NCBI GenBank assembly: GCA_030844895.1
Contig: CM061231.1
Coordinates: 29,831,149 to 29,895,148 of the forward strand
Direction of reading: 5' to 3'
From: Ambrosia x helenae
Lineage: Eukaryota > Streptophyta > Magnoliopsida > Asterales > Asteraceae
DNA length: 64,000 nt
The notes beneath the pieces were generated by a model that searched no databases, was not told the origin of the DNA, and saw nothing but the letters and a program-made list of their open reading frames with translations. Made by a program: the position numbers and the translations under genes. Numbering within the stretch: the stretch's first letter is position 1; the number at the start of each line of letters is the position of its first letter. Shown one piece after another: positions 23,264-35,191 of the stretch.

Positions 23264-24354
23264 TTATATATATATATATATATAGGGTTAGGATCGTGTG
23301 AGAACCACATTGAGTTGTGAGAACTAGAGAACTCTTGTTGATCATTGATTTTGATGATCCTATGGTTAAGATTGAATCTTGATGTTTTTTTTGTCTTTAC
23401 ATGCCAATTAAAAAATTATTAGTATATTTTAATACAAAAAAGTACAATAAGAGTATTTAGGTAAAACCATCATGAAATAGAAAATAATTATTATAATAGT
23501 ATTTTATTTTTTATTTAGTTATTCAAAAAAATCATTTTTTAAAAAGAAAATCTGATGGGATGCATCTTATATTTTACGCTGGTGTAATTATTTTTTTATT
23601 TCATTATTAAAAATAATCATATTTTTTAAACTTTATTTTATTTTTTTAATTAAAATAATTTGATTCTTTTAAAAAAAAATTACTTTTTTAAAACAAAAAA
23701 ACAAATATGTGGATTTTTTGTCGTCTCCATCTCGTTTTTACAGTTTACACCAGTGTTTACACACATCTATATAAAAAACAAACCATCCATGAATCTGTTT
23801 AGTTTTACACTCGTCTAATTATTTACACCAGTGTAAATCTGCCATACCCAAAGTTTTACAAAAAAAATACAAAAGTGTGAAAAAAAAAAAACAAAACAAA
23901 ATGGTGTGATTATTTACACTAGTGTTTACTCACATCTATGTAACCAAAAAACGTCGATAATTTTTGTGTCATTTACACCAGTGTTTTTGTGGCATTTACA
24001 CCGGTGTTTACACACATCATACTACACCATTGTAAAAAAAACCTGCAAACATCAAAGAAACAAAAAATATATTGCATAATTTGTATTTATACTTGTACTT
24101 TTCTTACATTACATCAGTGTAAAAAAAACCCACAACATCAACAACAAATGAATATTACATCAGTGTAAAAAACCAAACATCTATAAAAAACCAAAAAAAA
24201 AAAAATGTATTTTCACTAATGTTTACTTTACATTTTATAAAAAAGTAACTATCGTCGTCATCACCTTCGCATCGTCATCATCCCCTTCAAATACATAGTG
24301 TATTTTTGTTCACCCAAACTAAAGACACCTTCATTTACACCATTGTAAAAATTA

Positions 24355-24410
24355 AATAATAATAATAATAAAAATAATAATAATAATAACAAAAATAATA
24401 ATAATAACAG

Positions 24411-24500
<90 letters not shown>
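24355..24500. repeat. (AAT)n microsatellite, about 145 bp
   Basis: Almost continuous ATA units with a few interruptions in the left half. Open frames through it are homopolymeric Ile or Tyr and not genes. Confidence 0.95.
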
Positions 24501-24502
<2 letters not shown>

Positions 24503-24960
24503 CTATTGTGGGTATCTTCATCACCATCACCATCAAATCGCCGCAGATCCACCACCCTCAACCTCTCAAACCACCCACAGATCCACCACCGCCCTCAAAA
24601 ACACCGGCCACCACCAGCCTCTGCAACCACCATCAACCCTTTGCAACCACCATCAACCCTTCTGCAACCACATATCTCGTTCAGTAACCACCACCATTAA
24701 AAACCCTCTTCAAAAAACCCTCTACAACCACTACGATCCTAACCCCACCGGTCACCACCATGTCAAGCTACCTGCAAAACCCACCGGTCACCCTCTCTCT
24801 TTGCTCTCTCTCCTTCGAGATCTGTTCAAACCACCCCTGAAAAACACCCCACGATCTGTTCGTCTTCAACCCCCACCGTCATCAACCACCTGCAACCACC
24901 GGTCACCCAAAAACCCACCATCATCAACCCCTCTGCAACCACCATCCACCATCACCGGGT

Positions 24961-25010
24961 GGAGAGAGAGAGAGAAGAAAGAGAGAGCAGAGAGAGAGAG
25001 GGTGAATTTT

Positions 25011-25091
<81 letters not shown>

Positions 25092-25108
25092 GAGAGAGAG
25101 AGAGAGTG
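24961..25108. repeat. (GA)n-rich tract
   Basis: About 150 bp of GA repeats with AGAGGAGA variations inside the 2 kb TIR element. Confidence 0.95.
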
Positions 25109-25286
25109 ATTTAAAAAAAATCAGTAAATCTTATATTTAAAAGGTGATTGGGGTGGGGTGGGGTGGGGTAGGGGATGGTAATTTACTATCTTACCCTTTT
25201 ATTATTATATTGATAATATGGTTATGTGTGGTCTAGATGAGTTCTCTAGTTCTCACAACTCAATGTAGTTCTCATATGATCCGAAT

Positions 25287-25324
<38 letters not shown>

Positions 25325-25328
<4 letters not shown>

Positions 25329-25640
25329 CCACTAACTTTTACGTTAACTTTATTTCTGCCACTAACTTTTAGGTTAACTTTATTTTCTTCTAATTTGATC
25401 ACCAAACTTTGACGAACAAACTTTTAGCTTTTAGGATTTAAAACTTTGGCCACTAACTTTTAGCTTAACTTTATTTTCTTCCAATTTGACCACCAAACTT
25501 TTAGGTTTTGGGATTTCAAACTTTGACAACCAAACTTTTAGCTTTTAGGATTTCAAACTTTGACCACTCAACTTTTTTAAACTTACATTGCACTTTGGCC
25601 AAAATTTTAGCTTTTAGCCGCGAGTATTTTTTTGAAGCTC
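25325..25640. repeat. degenerate minisatellite, right part
   Basis: Continues the array seen at 23093-23263: GGCCACTAACTTTTACGTTA and CTTTGACCACCAACTTTTAG-like units repeat at irregular spacing up to the 3' region of the plus-strand Helitron. Confidence 0.7.
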
Positions 25641-25841
25641 ACGCAAGAATAACAGTCACTTAATATTATCTTTAATGTCCACGAAACCCTCCACGCAACA
25701 GGAGCTCCCACAGCGACGCGCGATCTTTAACGTCCGCCAAATACTCAATGCAACAGGAGCTCCCGCTACGTTTCGCACAACAGCCGCACCCGCGGCGAAG
25801 CGCGGACAACTAATACCTAGTTAAAAGTAAATAAAAAACAA

Positions 25842-26234
25842 GACTAAAGATCTTGTACAAAGTGTTTTTTTTTTTTGTGAGAAGTGTGAGAATTAAAAAA
25901 GGGTATTTTTTTTCGAAATTTTTTTCCCATATTGTTAAACATGTATTATAGTATTGAAATCTAAAAAAATAAAATAAATAAATTTTGGTGTAGAGTAATT
26001 ACGTAATTACTGTTCTAGAGTAATTACATTATTACTCTACTGTAAACTAATGTATTTACTTTAATGGCGTAATTACACTAAAAAAATTTTAATTTTTTTT
26101 TTGTATTATTTATCTAGAAAGTATGTTTAAGCACATGGAAAAAAAATTCTAAAAAAAAAATAAAATTTTCCCCCTTTGATTATCACAGTTCTCACAAAAA
26201 AAAAAAATAACACTTTGTATTTGATCTTTACTCT
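25842..26234. mobile_element. Mutator-type MITE, copy 1
   Basis: Inverted ends GACTAAAGATC and GATCTTTACTC, flanked by AAAAAACAA on both sides (9 bp). The interior has GTAATTACGTAATTAC and AGAGTAATTAC palindromes. A second copy with the same layout is at 55748-56129. It begins 21 bp after the Helitron 3' end at 25820. Confidence 0.75.
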
Positions 26235-26439
26235 AAAAAACAAATCCTTTAAAGTTAGATTTCATTTAAAAAATATATACTAGATATTTGTCTAACTTAA
26301 AAAAGTAGCTAGATTTTTGTTTATTTTTAAAATTGAACTTTATTAAAAATCGACACACTTGATCCCCAAGATGGAGACCAAACAACCCGAAAGAATTACA
26401 TCATATCACGTTTACACCACTATTCCCAAGTACATATTC

Positions 26440-27118
26440 TATTCCTATCTATGTTTATACCACAAATATCTGTAAGTCTTCACATCGGCAATAACCTCCA
26501 CAATTTTAGTCTTCTTGTCATTAAAATACGACCATTTCGAGCCTTCCATATTCTCCAACAACCTATAATCATCAAACCTTGAACCATTTCCTTTGTCACG
26601 GGTTGAGCTGCATGTTCTTGTATATATCCGTAAGATCTTTTAAATCACACACATATAATACCGGAAACCTACACCACGTCGTTATGGCTTGCCATACTAT
26701 AGTCGAAAAGATACAACCCGTGAAGATGTGTTCTGTTGTCTTCTCGCTGTCGTCACAAAAAGTGCATTTGTTATTCTCCACTTGAATATTCCTCTTGATC
26801 AAAGCTGCTTTAGTCGGAAGTCTTTCAAGTAATGCCCTCCACATAAAAACATTACATTTAAGAGGTAGCCATTTACACCAATCAAATTGTGCCACCATGA
26901 CTGGAACACTCGTTGAAGTAATCCAAGCTTTAACATTTTCCACTGAAAAATCTGAACCGGTACCGTGCCACAACCATGAATCTTTCTTTTCAGAAAGCTT
27001 CACTGTCGTAAACATATTAAAACAATCCGTCAATTCTATAGTTTCTTCTAAAGATGTCGAATCGTGCTTCCATCTCCATCTAAACATGCTAGCGCCTCCC
27101 ACCTTCAAAAGTAGATGA
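26440..27118 (-). pseudogene. LINE reverse-transcriptase zinc-binding (zf-RVT) 3' remnant
   Basis: The open frame 27108..26596 contains WLPLKCNVFMWRALLERLPT followed by a Cys/His knuckle (CTFCDDSEKTTEHIFTGC) and WQAI, the conserved zf-RVT region at the C-terminus of plant non-LTR retrotransposon ORF2 proteins. Downstream, WRIWKARNG is in frame but the expected KKTK(I/V)VEVIADVK block is in a different frame, so the coding sequence is frameshifted. The endonuclease and RT core are absent. No poly(A) tail or target duplication was recognised. Confidence 0.8.
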
Positions 27119-27960
27119 GAAAATCAAATCATATATTAAAAGTAAATAAAATAAAAGGGACAATACAAACAGTTTTAAAAGCATGAAAATTAGAACCAAA
27201 GAAAAGTTGGTATTTATCCTTAATTGCGCTATTATATAAAAATTAAATGGCAGAAGTTAGACTTGAACCTAATTCTCCATCTTGAAATGTAAACCATTAG
27301 CTAACTCATTTAACTAGGCCTTCTTATCTCAAAATCTTTTAAATACAATTTATACATAAGAGAAAGTATTGGGTACAAAGTTTCTTAACATAAGAAGTGT
27401 AAGAAGCCACTAGAACTTGACACATTTCAATTTAACCTAACCATGATTAAACTATCACACACCCTCCAACTTTCACAATTATCACTCCAACTTCCCATCA
27501 TCACTGCACCTACCCACTTCCACAAACCCATCCTCCTTTGAAACAAACTGATCGAGATTCCACCACCATCGATCGAGATCGGAGTTTGGATCCGGCCCGA
27601 ATAAAGGCCGAATAAGCAGCGGCCATTAATATTCATAAACTTACGGTTGTTACAAATTCGGAAGACAACGAGTTCTTGTTCAAGAGACTGATTAATAAAA
27701 CATTTCATACCAAACCCGAGACATGACGTAAATAGGTGTAAATCGTTGGAGTTAAAGAACCAACTGAGACGCCGTAAACCGCCATCTCATCCTTTCCCTT
27801 GTCGTCTGCGATCACGGTTTAGGTCAGGGTTTAAAGCGGTTGTCCGTCACACACCGGTTGAACGACCTCACAGGTCCACCTCCTCTGTCATAAATTAGGG
27901 CCAGAGAAGCCGAGGACACAGAATTGCACGGAGATGACGGTCGTCATGGTGGCTCTCTTC
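27119..27960. other. gene-free stretch between LINE remnant and solo LTR
   Basis: Open frames around 27427-27708 have no recognisable motif. Around 27780-27960 the sequence is more GC-rich with ACGGTTTAGG and CACCGGTTGAACG motifs, but no exon can be supported. A SINE-like A/B-box pair may lie near 27255-27320 on the minus strand but is too degenerate to call. Confidence 0.5.
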
Positions 27961-27965
27961 TCTAC

Positions 27966-30719
27966 TGTCACACCCTCAAAATCCACTTGCGGAGTTTTAC
28001 CGCGAGGCGTATGACAAACCAGGATCCAAACCAACGATCACAATAAACAAGTCTAAATGAACATAATGCAATTTCAAAAACAATGTTTAAAATCCCCAAT
28101 CACAGCGGAAGCTTATTCAAAACATAATCCAAAATAAACCAAGTGTTCAACGTTTGAAAACCATGCAATCCTAACTAGACGCCGTGCAGACGCGTGCGCC
28201 CTAGTTCCATTGTGCTACCTTAGCGACCTGAGAAAACATGTAAAAGTTTACGTCAGCACAAAAATGCTGGTGAGTTTACAGGTTTTGTATTCCAAGTACC
28301 AAGTTCAACCTGTCCATACTATAACAAATCGAAAACCAAAGTACGCTAGCTAGGCGTATGTTTTGTTACTACTACGATTGGAAAACCATTACTAACTCGC
28401 AAACCAGATGTTGTGCCCGATGTAGTAAACCTGTTGTTCCTGTTTGAGACAATATGCACCCGCCGACCCTCCAAGTCGACGAGCGGGGTTGGTCACTCCC
28501 AATAGCGCTATTCACATTTCCCCGTTGTGCAAACCCGCACATTCATGGTTCCCCCGGGACTTCCAAAGATCGTATAGTAAACCATAGAAACCCATAGTAT
28601 GACAGTAGTTACCAAACATAAGTTTTAACACATGTTTTCTCCCCCGAAAAGTGAAACCAGTTAAAAGAGGGGCCGTAAACTCACCTTAAGTTGCGTTACT
28701 CCGTAACACGAATAAACTCAGCAGCTATGCTAGTCCCGTAAAGCGGCGACCTAACATATGACAGTTACAAGTACTTAGACTAATAACCCGCAGGTTAGTT
28801 AGTCCCTAGATGTCCAGACCATAACCAAGTTCGTTTGAAAACACCGTGACTGTTTAACTGACCCAATGTACAAGACTCGACATCCCATTGGTGACCCGAG
28901 ACTCCCCGTGTTATGTTTACGCTCCCAAACAAACAATCATGCAATCACACTTAACATACGTTAACGTCCAACAAGTTATAGCACGTAGTTCACGTATCAC
29001 ATAATTACATCCAAACATATGTTACCAAGTTATTAGATATGTTACGGGGTTCCTAGCATGTTCCTAGATGTCAAATCGGGTCTCGGAATGCTAATTTACA
29101 CTTACAGCAGCAGTACACGCGATTAGGAAAAGTCAACTAGCATTTAGGTTGGTCAACTGGCATTTAGGAATGCTAATTGCCTATACTATAGGCAATTAGG
29201 TCATAAGACATGCACTTACTAGCAATTAGGTCATAAGACATGTATTTCACTAGCAATTAGGTCATAAGACATACATCTGTTAGCAATTAGCTCATAAGAC
29301 ATGCATCTGTTAGCAATTAGCTCATAAGACATGCATCTGTTAGCAATTAGCTCATAAGACATGCATCTGTTAGCAATTAGCTCATAAGACATGCATCTGT
29401 TAGCAATTAGCCCCTACTCGCATGAAACATATGCAATTAGCCTCCTAATCGCATGAAACATAGGCAATTAGCCTCCTAATCGCCTATAGTGTAGGCGATT
29501 AGGGTTGCTAATCGCCTGCAACATGGCTGTTCCGGTTTTTCGCGCGTTTAACACTCCAAATCAATCCCAGAACGTGTGTAAACATCAAATATCATCCAAA
29601 CAACTATATCAAACATATTTCCATCAAAATCCTTCGTTTAACCTCGATCTATCAGCCCTGAATGCAATCATGTATCTTAAAGACAATGCACATAACATGA
29701 AACATCACATTAGCATGCAAAACCGTAACCCTAATTAATAATAATTCAGATCTCATCATCATGATATCATTATTAATCTGAAACTACCCTAATAACATGT
29801 TAATCATCCATCTTGAATCATAAAAACCCTAGCTTTTAATTGAAAACCCACATACATCATGCATGCTATTCAAAATCCAATTAACCATACTTATTAACGA
29901 TTTTCAGAAAGCTTATTCGTTTTAAAACAGGTCTGGAACATTAGGGATTAAATGAAAACGTTAAATAATGTTGCATGGATGAAAATCACACCTTAGATTT
30001 GTGATAGGATGATTAAATAGGCTTGAAACCTTGTGTTTTGATCCAAAATCGTGTTCCAGAGGTTGTGTGTGTGTTGGGGCGGGTTATGGGACGACTAGGG
30101 TTGATATTATGAAGTTTAGGAGGTCAAGTATTGTATTTATAGTCGTTTTTAGTCGTCCAGCACGTAACACGCGATTGTGCAGCAGCTATACGCGATTAGC
30201 ATTGCTAATCGCATGACATTTCATGCATTTAGGGCTAATCGCCTATAATTTCATGCATTTAGCCCCCTAATCGCATGAAATGATCCCCAATTGCATACCC
30301 TATAGGCGATTAGCCTCCCCTAATCGCCTATAGGGGCTGGTTCCGTGTATTATGCGCGTTAAACCCCGTTTTAACATATGTTAACACATTTTCACATACC
30401 GACAAGTCACATAATGATTGTAAACACATAACACTTGCAAACAAACATATTCACACTCGTTCACCAATTCCCGGAACTCGAGACTTGTATGTTCCGTATG
30501 ACCTGACGATTCTACGAATCGTCACCATTTGTACACTTGGTTAAGGACTGACATCTAATGAACCTCTAGACCAACATCCAATGATCTTCTATACTAAACC
30601 GGTAGTTCCCGAACCATAACACGACTTAACTAACCCAGTTAAGTACAATATACGCGTGACTCGCTAAGGTAGACTTTCATCTAGACAACGTTGTTAACCA
30701 GAATTTGCCGGGTGTCACA
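27966..30719. mobile_element. solo LTR, 2.75 kb
   Basis: Starts TGTCACACCC, ends GGGTGTCACA, and is flanked by the exact 5-bp duplication TCTAC (27961-27965 and 30720-30724). No gag-pol and no second LTR are present, so this is a solo LTR left by recombination. The long LTR with short terminal repeat TGTCACACCC resembles Ty3-gypsy (Tekay-like) LTRs of Asteraceae; the lineage is an inference. It holds a 30-bp minisatellite and many GCGATTAG/CTAATCGC palindromes. Confidence 0.85.
29190..29410. repeat. 30-bp minisatellite in the solo LTR
   Basis: About seven units of AGCAATTAG(C/G)TCATAAGACA + TGCATCTGTT. Four consecutive units at 29282-29401 appear identical; the outer units diverge. Confidence 0.95.
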
Positions 30720-30904
30720 TCTACATTCCTCATCCTTCCTGTCTCTCTCCATGGATGTCCACCGAACCACTGGAGGGTTGTGTAGATGGGTTGATACTGA
30801 TAGTACACAGCAGCAGGCAACGTGGCAAATGAAGAGCAAATAAAAGTTCACAATAGGTAATGTGGCAAATGGAAAGGAAATAAGATTTCATCAAAGTTCA
30901 TAAT

Positions 30905-31073
30905 CAGTGGCGGATCTTGAACCAAACACCTGGTAGGGCCGGGCTCAATCTGGGTGGGCCGGACTCAAAATATATATACAAATTTTTGGAAAATTTATGT
31001 GAAATTTACATTACGAAACGAAAAAACTAGACGGGCCGAGGCCACCTCTCCACTCCACTAAGAACCGCCCTTG
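30905..31073. mobile_element. small hAT element, CAGTGGCG family, copy 2
   Basis: Starts CAGTGGCGGATC, ends ACCGCCCTTG, and is flanked by the exact duplication TTCATAAT (30897-30904 and 31074-31081). It has internal GGGCCGGGCTCAA and GGGCCGGACTCAA repeats. Non-coding. Confidence 0.85.
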
Positions 31074-31237
31074 TTCATAATTTAAGATATAGGATAATGC
31101 CTCATTATATCTTAATAAAGCTACAATAATGGCTTTTTCCTCACTAATACAACATATTACCATACCAAGAATCATCATGCTACCTATGATCTGGTCTCTG
31201 CATGCAACCGGTCCATGATGGTTAACACCGGTTCAGT

Positions 31238-31427
31238 TCATGTAGGACCAACCCAAGTGCGGGGTCCATTCTTTGATACCGGGCCACCGTTCATCCCAGC
31301 CTGTAATGCAGCATTGCTGTTTAGAAGCTGCATTCCCTCTTCGCCCATCTGCTGAACTTCAGACGGTTGAACACGGTCAAAGTTGCATAGTACAAGTACA
31401 GAAGCTTCAAATGTTTGTTTAAATTTT
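31238..31427 (-). other. unrecognised coding-like segment next to a minisatellite
   Basis: The minus-strand frame reads through VQPSEVQQMGEEGMQLL and NSNAALQAG with protein-like composition, then runs upstream into the minisatellite, which adds a seven-residue repeat. It could be a captured exon or a decayed gene end. I do not recognise the family, and no splice sites can be argued with confidence. Confidence 0.3.
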
Positions 31428-32335
31428 TTTACGAGTGCGTCTAAAAATTCGATGAGTGCGTCTAAAAATTCGATGAGTGCGTCCAAAATTTCATTGAGTC
31501 CTTCCAAATTTTCAATGAGTGCTTCTAAACTTTTTAATGAGTGCGTCCAAATTTTCAATAAGTGCTTCCAAATTTTTAATGAGTGCTTCTAAATTCTCAA
31601 TGAGTGCTTCCAAACTTTTTAATGAGTGCTTCTAAATGTTTAGTGAGTGCTTCCAAACTTTTTAATGAGTGCTTCTAAATTTCATTGAGTGCTTCCAAAC
31701 TTTTTTAATGAGTGCTTCTAAATTTTCTATGAGTGCTTCCAAACTTTTTAATGAGAGCTTCTAAATTTTTAATGAGTGCTTACAAACTTTTTAATGAGTG
31801 CTTCTAAATTTTCAATGAGTGCTTCCAAACTTTTTAATGAGTTCTTCTAAATATTCAGTGAGTGCGTCCAAAATTTCAATGAGTGCTTTCAAATTTTTAA
31901 TGAGTGCTTCTAAATTCTCAATGAGTGCTTCCAAACTTTTTAATGAGTGGTTCTAAATGTTACTTTTTAATGAGTGCTTCCAAACTTTTTTAATGAGTGC
32001 TTCTAAATGTTTAGTGAGTGCTTCCAAACTTTTTAACGAGTGCTTCTAAATTTTCTATGAGTGCTTCCAAACTTTTTAATGAGTGTTTCTAAATGTTCAG
32101 TGAGTGCTTCCAAACTTTTTAATGAGTGCTTCTAAATTTTTAATGGGTGTTTCTAAATTTTCAATGAATGCTTCCAAACTTTTTAATGAGTGCTTCTAAA
32201 TTTTTAATGGGTGCTTCTAAATTTCAATGAGTGCGTTTGTAATTTTGATAAGTGTGTCTGAAATTTTGATGAGTGCGTCTGAAAATTTTGATGAGTGCGT
32301 CTGAAAATTTGAAGAGTGCGTCTGAGATTTTAAAA
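31428..32335. repeat. 0.9 kb minisatellite of about 21 bp units
   Basis: Roughly 40 units of GAGTGCTTCYAAAYTTTTNAA. Edge units carry GCGTCTAAAAATTCGAT or GCGTCTGAAAATTTTG variants, and the central units alternate between TTCTAAAT and TTCCAAAC forms, giving a higher-order unit of about 43 bp. It is not a CRISPR array: there are no unique spacers and this is plant DNA. Confidence 0.95.
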
Positions 32336-34789
32336 GCCTCTGTTTTTTCACCAACTTCATCTTCTTCCTCTGCAACTTTTTTTAACCTAATTTTTATGTT
32401 TAATCATACTTATTGAAACAAAATCGAAAGTATTCGACAACTATTACAAGCGTTTATTCATAATTGTTCATATGATTATTTTAATCCTCTGTTTTTGATT
32501 ATTTTTAGACTCAAATAATGATCTTAGGTTTTCATTCATTGTAATCTATTTTTTTTTTGTTTTTGAATTGTGTAATCATTCTGAACGTGAATCGATATGA
32601 AACGATGTAAAATCAGGGTTCAAATTAGTTCTGTTGTTACGATTTGAAAAAAAATTAGACGGTTTTTCCTATTTTACCCATGGTTAGTTTAACCCAAGTA
32701 TGATTAGGGTTTTTAATCGGCATCCAGCCATCTTGTTAATCTAATGGCTGAGATTGCTTCTTACGCTTCTTACGTTAAGAAGCTTTATACGTTAACCTCT
32801 CCCTACATAAAATATAAAAGTTTTGGGGTTCGGGTCTTGTAGTGAAGTTATAATCTATGTGAGGAAATCTTTTCATAATAAAAATACGGGGTGGTAATAA
32901 TTACTGTTAGCAATATATTTTTGAATTTATGAGTAGCACTAACTTTTACCTACTATTTTATAACTATTTGTGTCACTAAATCTTGTAGTGGATATTATCC
33001 AACTCTATCTTCACATGTTATATGTGTATTATATAATACAGCATGATTCACGTTGTTAACTGATGTCGACTTATTTTCTATAAATAAACATTTGTTATAC
33101 AAAAGACAAGTGGTTGCACTTATAATTACATGTTGCAACTTGCAAGTCATATATATTAGTAATATTTAGTCGTCCAGGATCATCATACCATTATCAAATT
33201 CCAACATATGGACTGATATGGTTTACATAATTGTAAATTAGTGTACATATAGTATGTTGGTAGAGTAATTTGCAGGTAAACCGTGTTAGTTTTGATCACA
33301 AGATGCGAAACATTACATGATTCATCCAGATATTAATTCTTGGTTTAATCAGTTTAACTTCTTTAATAAACATGTCGTATATGTTTAATCGACGAATTGT
33401 CCTCAAGTTTTAATAAATTAATCACATCAAGCTCTAAACTCGTTTACAATTATAATAGTTTTTGTCTTTTTAGTATGTAGTTTGTAATTTCATGAACTTG
33501 TTAACCCAGTACGACTTTATTATCACCTAGTAAACTTATGTACAACTTGATCACAACTTATTTACAATATGTCAACATGTATCCGTTTAGATAAACAAGG
33601 TGCATAAGTTAGTGTTTGAATTACATGTGTGTACAACAATACAAGGGATCAAGAATGTTGATGTTTTATTATACGTATAATATACGGGCCATGTGCTGGT
33701 TTACTAATTTTCACCGGTTAAGTTAAGTGATGTATGTTAGGTATACGTAACCGTCATATATGATATAAGTTCTAGGTGGTCATGTGATTCCAAATTAAAG
33801 GTAAGGTGTTTAAAAAATGAGTTCATATATGTGTGAAAATATTTAGAATTTGAGCGTTACATTGGGTTTTACCTACTCGTGTATATTATATAGCACTTAT
33901 TATATGATACTAAAAGACACTTTTGACAGAGAATTAACCATTATCTAATTCGATTCTAAATGTTATGTATATTATAATATCGCATTATTCACATTGTGAA
34001 CGGATATTGACAAATAGGTATTTTCTATGAAGAATCTTCTAAGCTATGATATTGTTATATTAAAAAGACAAGTGGTTACAGTACTTATAGTTATTAATTG
34101 CTTATTGCAAATTTAATTTGCAATAACAATTAACCATTTGTTTTGAAGTGAGTAAGTATTTAACAAGATTCCACCAGCAATAATCATACATTTATTATCC
34201 AGTTCCATCGTATGGCTTTACACCATTGCAGCTATAATAGGATCCGAATATTAACATGAAAATAATAGGCTGTTTAGTTTAACTCATTCAATAGACATGT
34301 TGTGTTTAGGTTAATCTTTCTAACGCTCATATTATGATAATGTTTTCCTAGATTATAAAAAAACTCAAACATAATTATCAACCTATTTGAAATTATAATA
34401 TAACTTCGTTAAAAACTAAAAAGTATATAGTTTATAGATACAGATACAGCCTACCAAACCACTTGACCAACTAGCTGAACGGTACAATACTAGTGATTGT
34501 TTAAGTGTGGTCAAGTCGAAACTAATTTGTTTAAAAAAGATAAAGATATGTGTCGTGTTTGGATCATCAATTTCAATCCGCCAATCTAACACGAACATTT
34601 TTCATCCTAAGGTGGACGATGCTCCTAATATTGTGTTGATCTCTGTTCTTGTTGTTTTCTCCACATCAACTTACTTTCGGCTACTGTCCAGCTCCTCTCC
34701 ATACCGTTGGTGTACATTTTTTTCTTCGTGTGGGGAGATAGGTGTGTTTTTGACAAGGAAATTTTTAGTTAATATCGTTTGAGATAAAA
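32336..34789. other. gene-free AT-rich stretch
   Basis: No exon, RNA gene or bordered transposon was recognised. Short open frames (for example 34416-34782) have no conserved motif. Confidence 0.55.
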
Positions 34790-34854
34790 GGTGATGTCAT
34801 GACACCATTTTGCTACCGAAAATGCGGTAGCAAAAACCCATTTCTCTAGTAGTG
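34790..34854. mobile_element. orphan CACTA-type terminus
   Basis: The plus strand ends CCATTTCTCTAGTAGTG, i.e. CACTACTAGAGAAATGG inverted. It is preceded by an internal palindrome TTTTGCTACCG..CGGTAGCAAAA, typical of plant CACTA (En/Spm) ends. The partner end was not found in the window, so only the terminus is called. Confidence 0.55.
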
Positions 34855-35191
34855 TCATTGAAGTTGATAAATGTTATATAAGATACAATAAGTTGTAGGT
34901 CCTCATGTAATTCCAAATAACAATTAACAAGGTGTAAATAAAACGAAACATCATTATATCACATTCATCAAAACAATTATTAAATTCATTTGCATTCTTG
35001 TCATAGTTGTTGTCCCATGTGTATCTACATGATAACATACACTATATATCCTTATAAAATTGATGCATATTTCACGTGGTCAATAGAATATGCAAATATG
35101 TAAACCCTAAATCAACGTTATGCCCTCTATAAGATCCATATGTACTTTAAGAATAGAAAACACTAAAACGCCATTGACGAGTCTTGTCATC

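Larger units (their letters stand above)
23285..25290. mobile_element. 2.0 kb TIR element inserted in a TA array, family 1
   Basis: Left end GGGTTAGGATCGTGTGAGAA, then CATTGAGTTGTGAGAACTAG. The right end carries CTAGTTCTCACAACTCAATG and GATCCGAATCC in inverse order. (TA)n arrays abut both ends (23265-23284 and 25289-25325). The interior holds many TTTACACCAGTGTAAA-like palindromes (about 23750-24350), an (AAT)n array, a CCACC-rich stretch, (GA)n and GGGGTGGGGTGGGG followed by TACTATCTTACCC, the same order as 5649-7531. No transposase. Confidence 0.75.
13909..25820 (+). mobile_element. plus-strand Helitron split by a 9.1 kb minus-strand Helitron
   Basis: The 5' end A|TCTATATATTAATAC at 13908-13909 is followed by a palindrome, AAAGACAC..GTGTCTTT. 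The 3' end has the hairpin CCGCGGCGAAGCGCGG, then ACAACTAATACCTAG|T (CTAG at 25817-25820). Its own sequence is 13909-13959 plus 23092-25820, about 2.8 kb, including a minisatellite and a 2 kb TIR element. The 3' end is secure. Pairing it with the 5' end at 13909 is an inference from orientation and from the nested insertion; a TC at 13902 is an alternative start. Confidence 0.6.

Noticed and set aside
24261..25109. Poly-Ile, poly-Tyr and Arg/Glu-rich open frames
   Set aside because: Direct translation of AAT and GA microsatellites.
27427..27708. 93-codon minus-strand open frame
   Set aside because: No recognised motif, no splice or promoter context, and length expected by chance.
29205..29410. 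Regular 30-bp repeats resembling a CRISPR array
   Set aside because: There are no unique spacers, and the surrounding DNA is a plant LTR.
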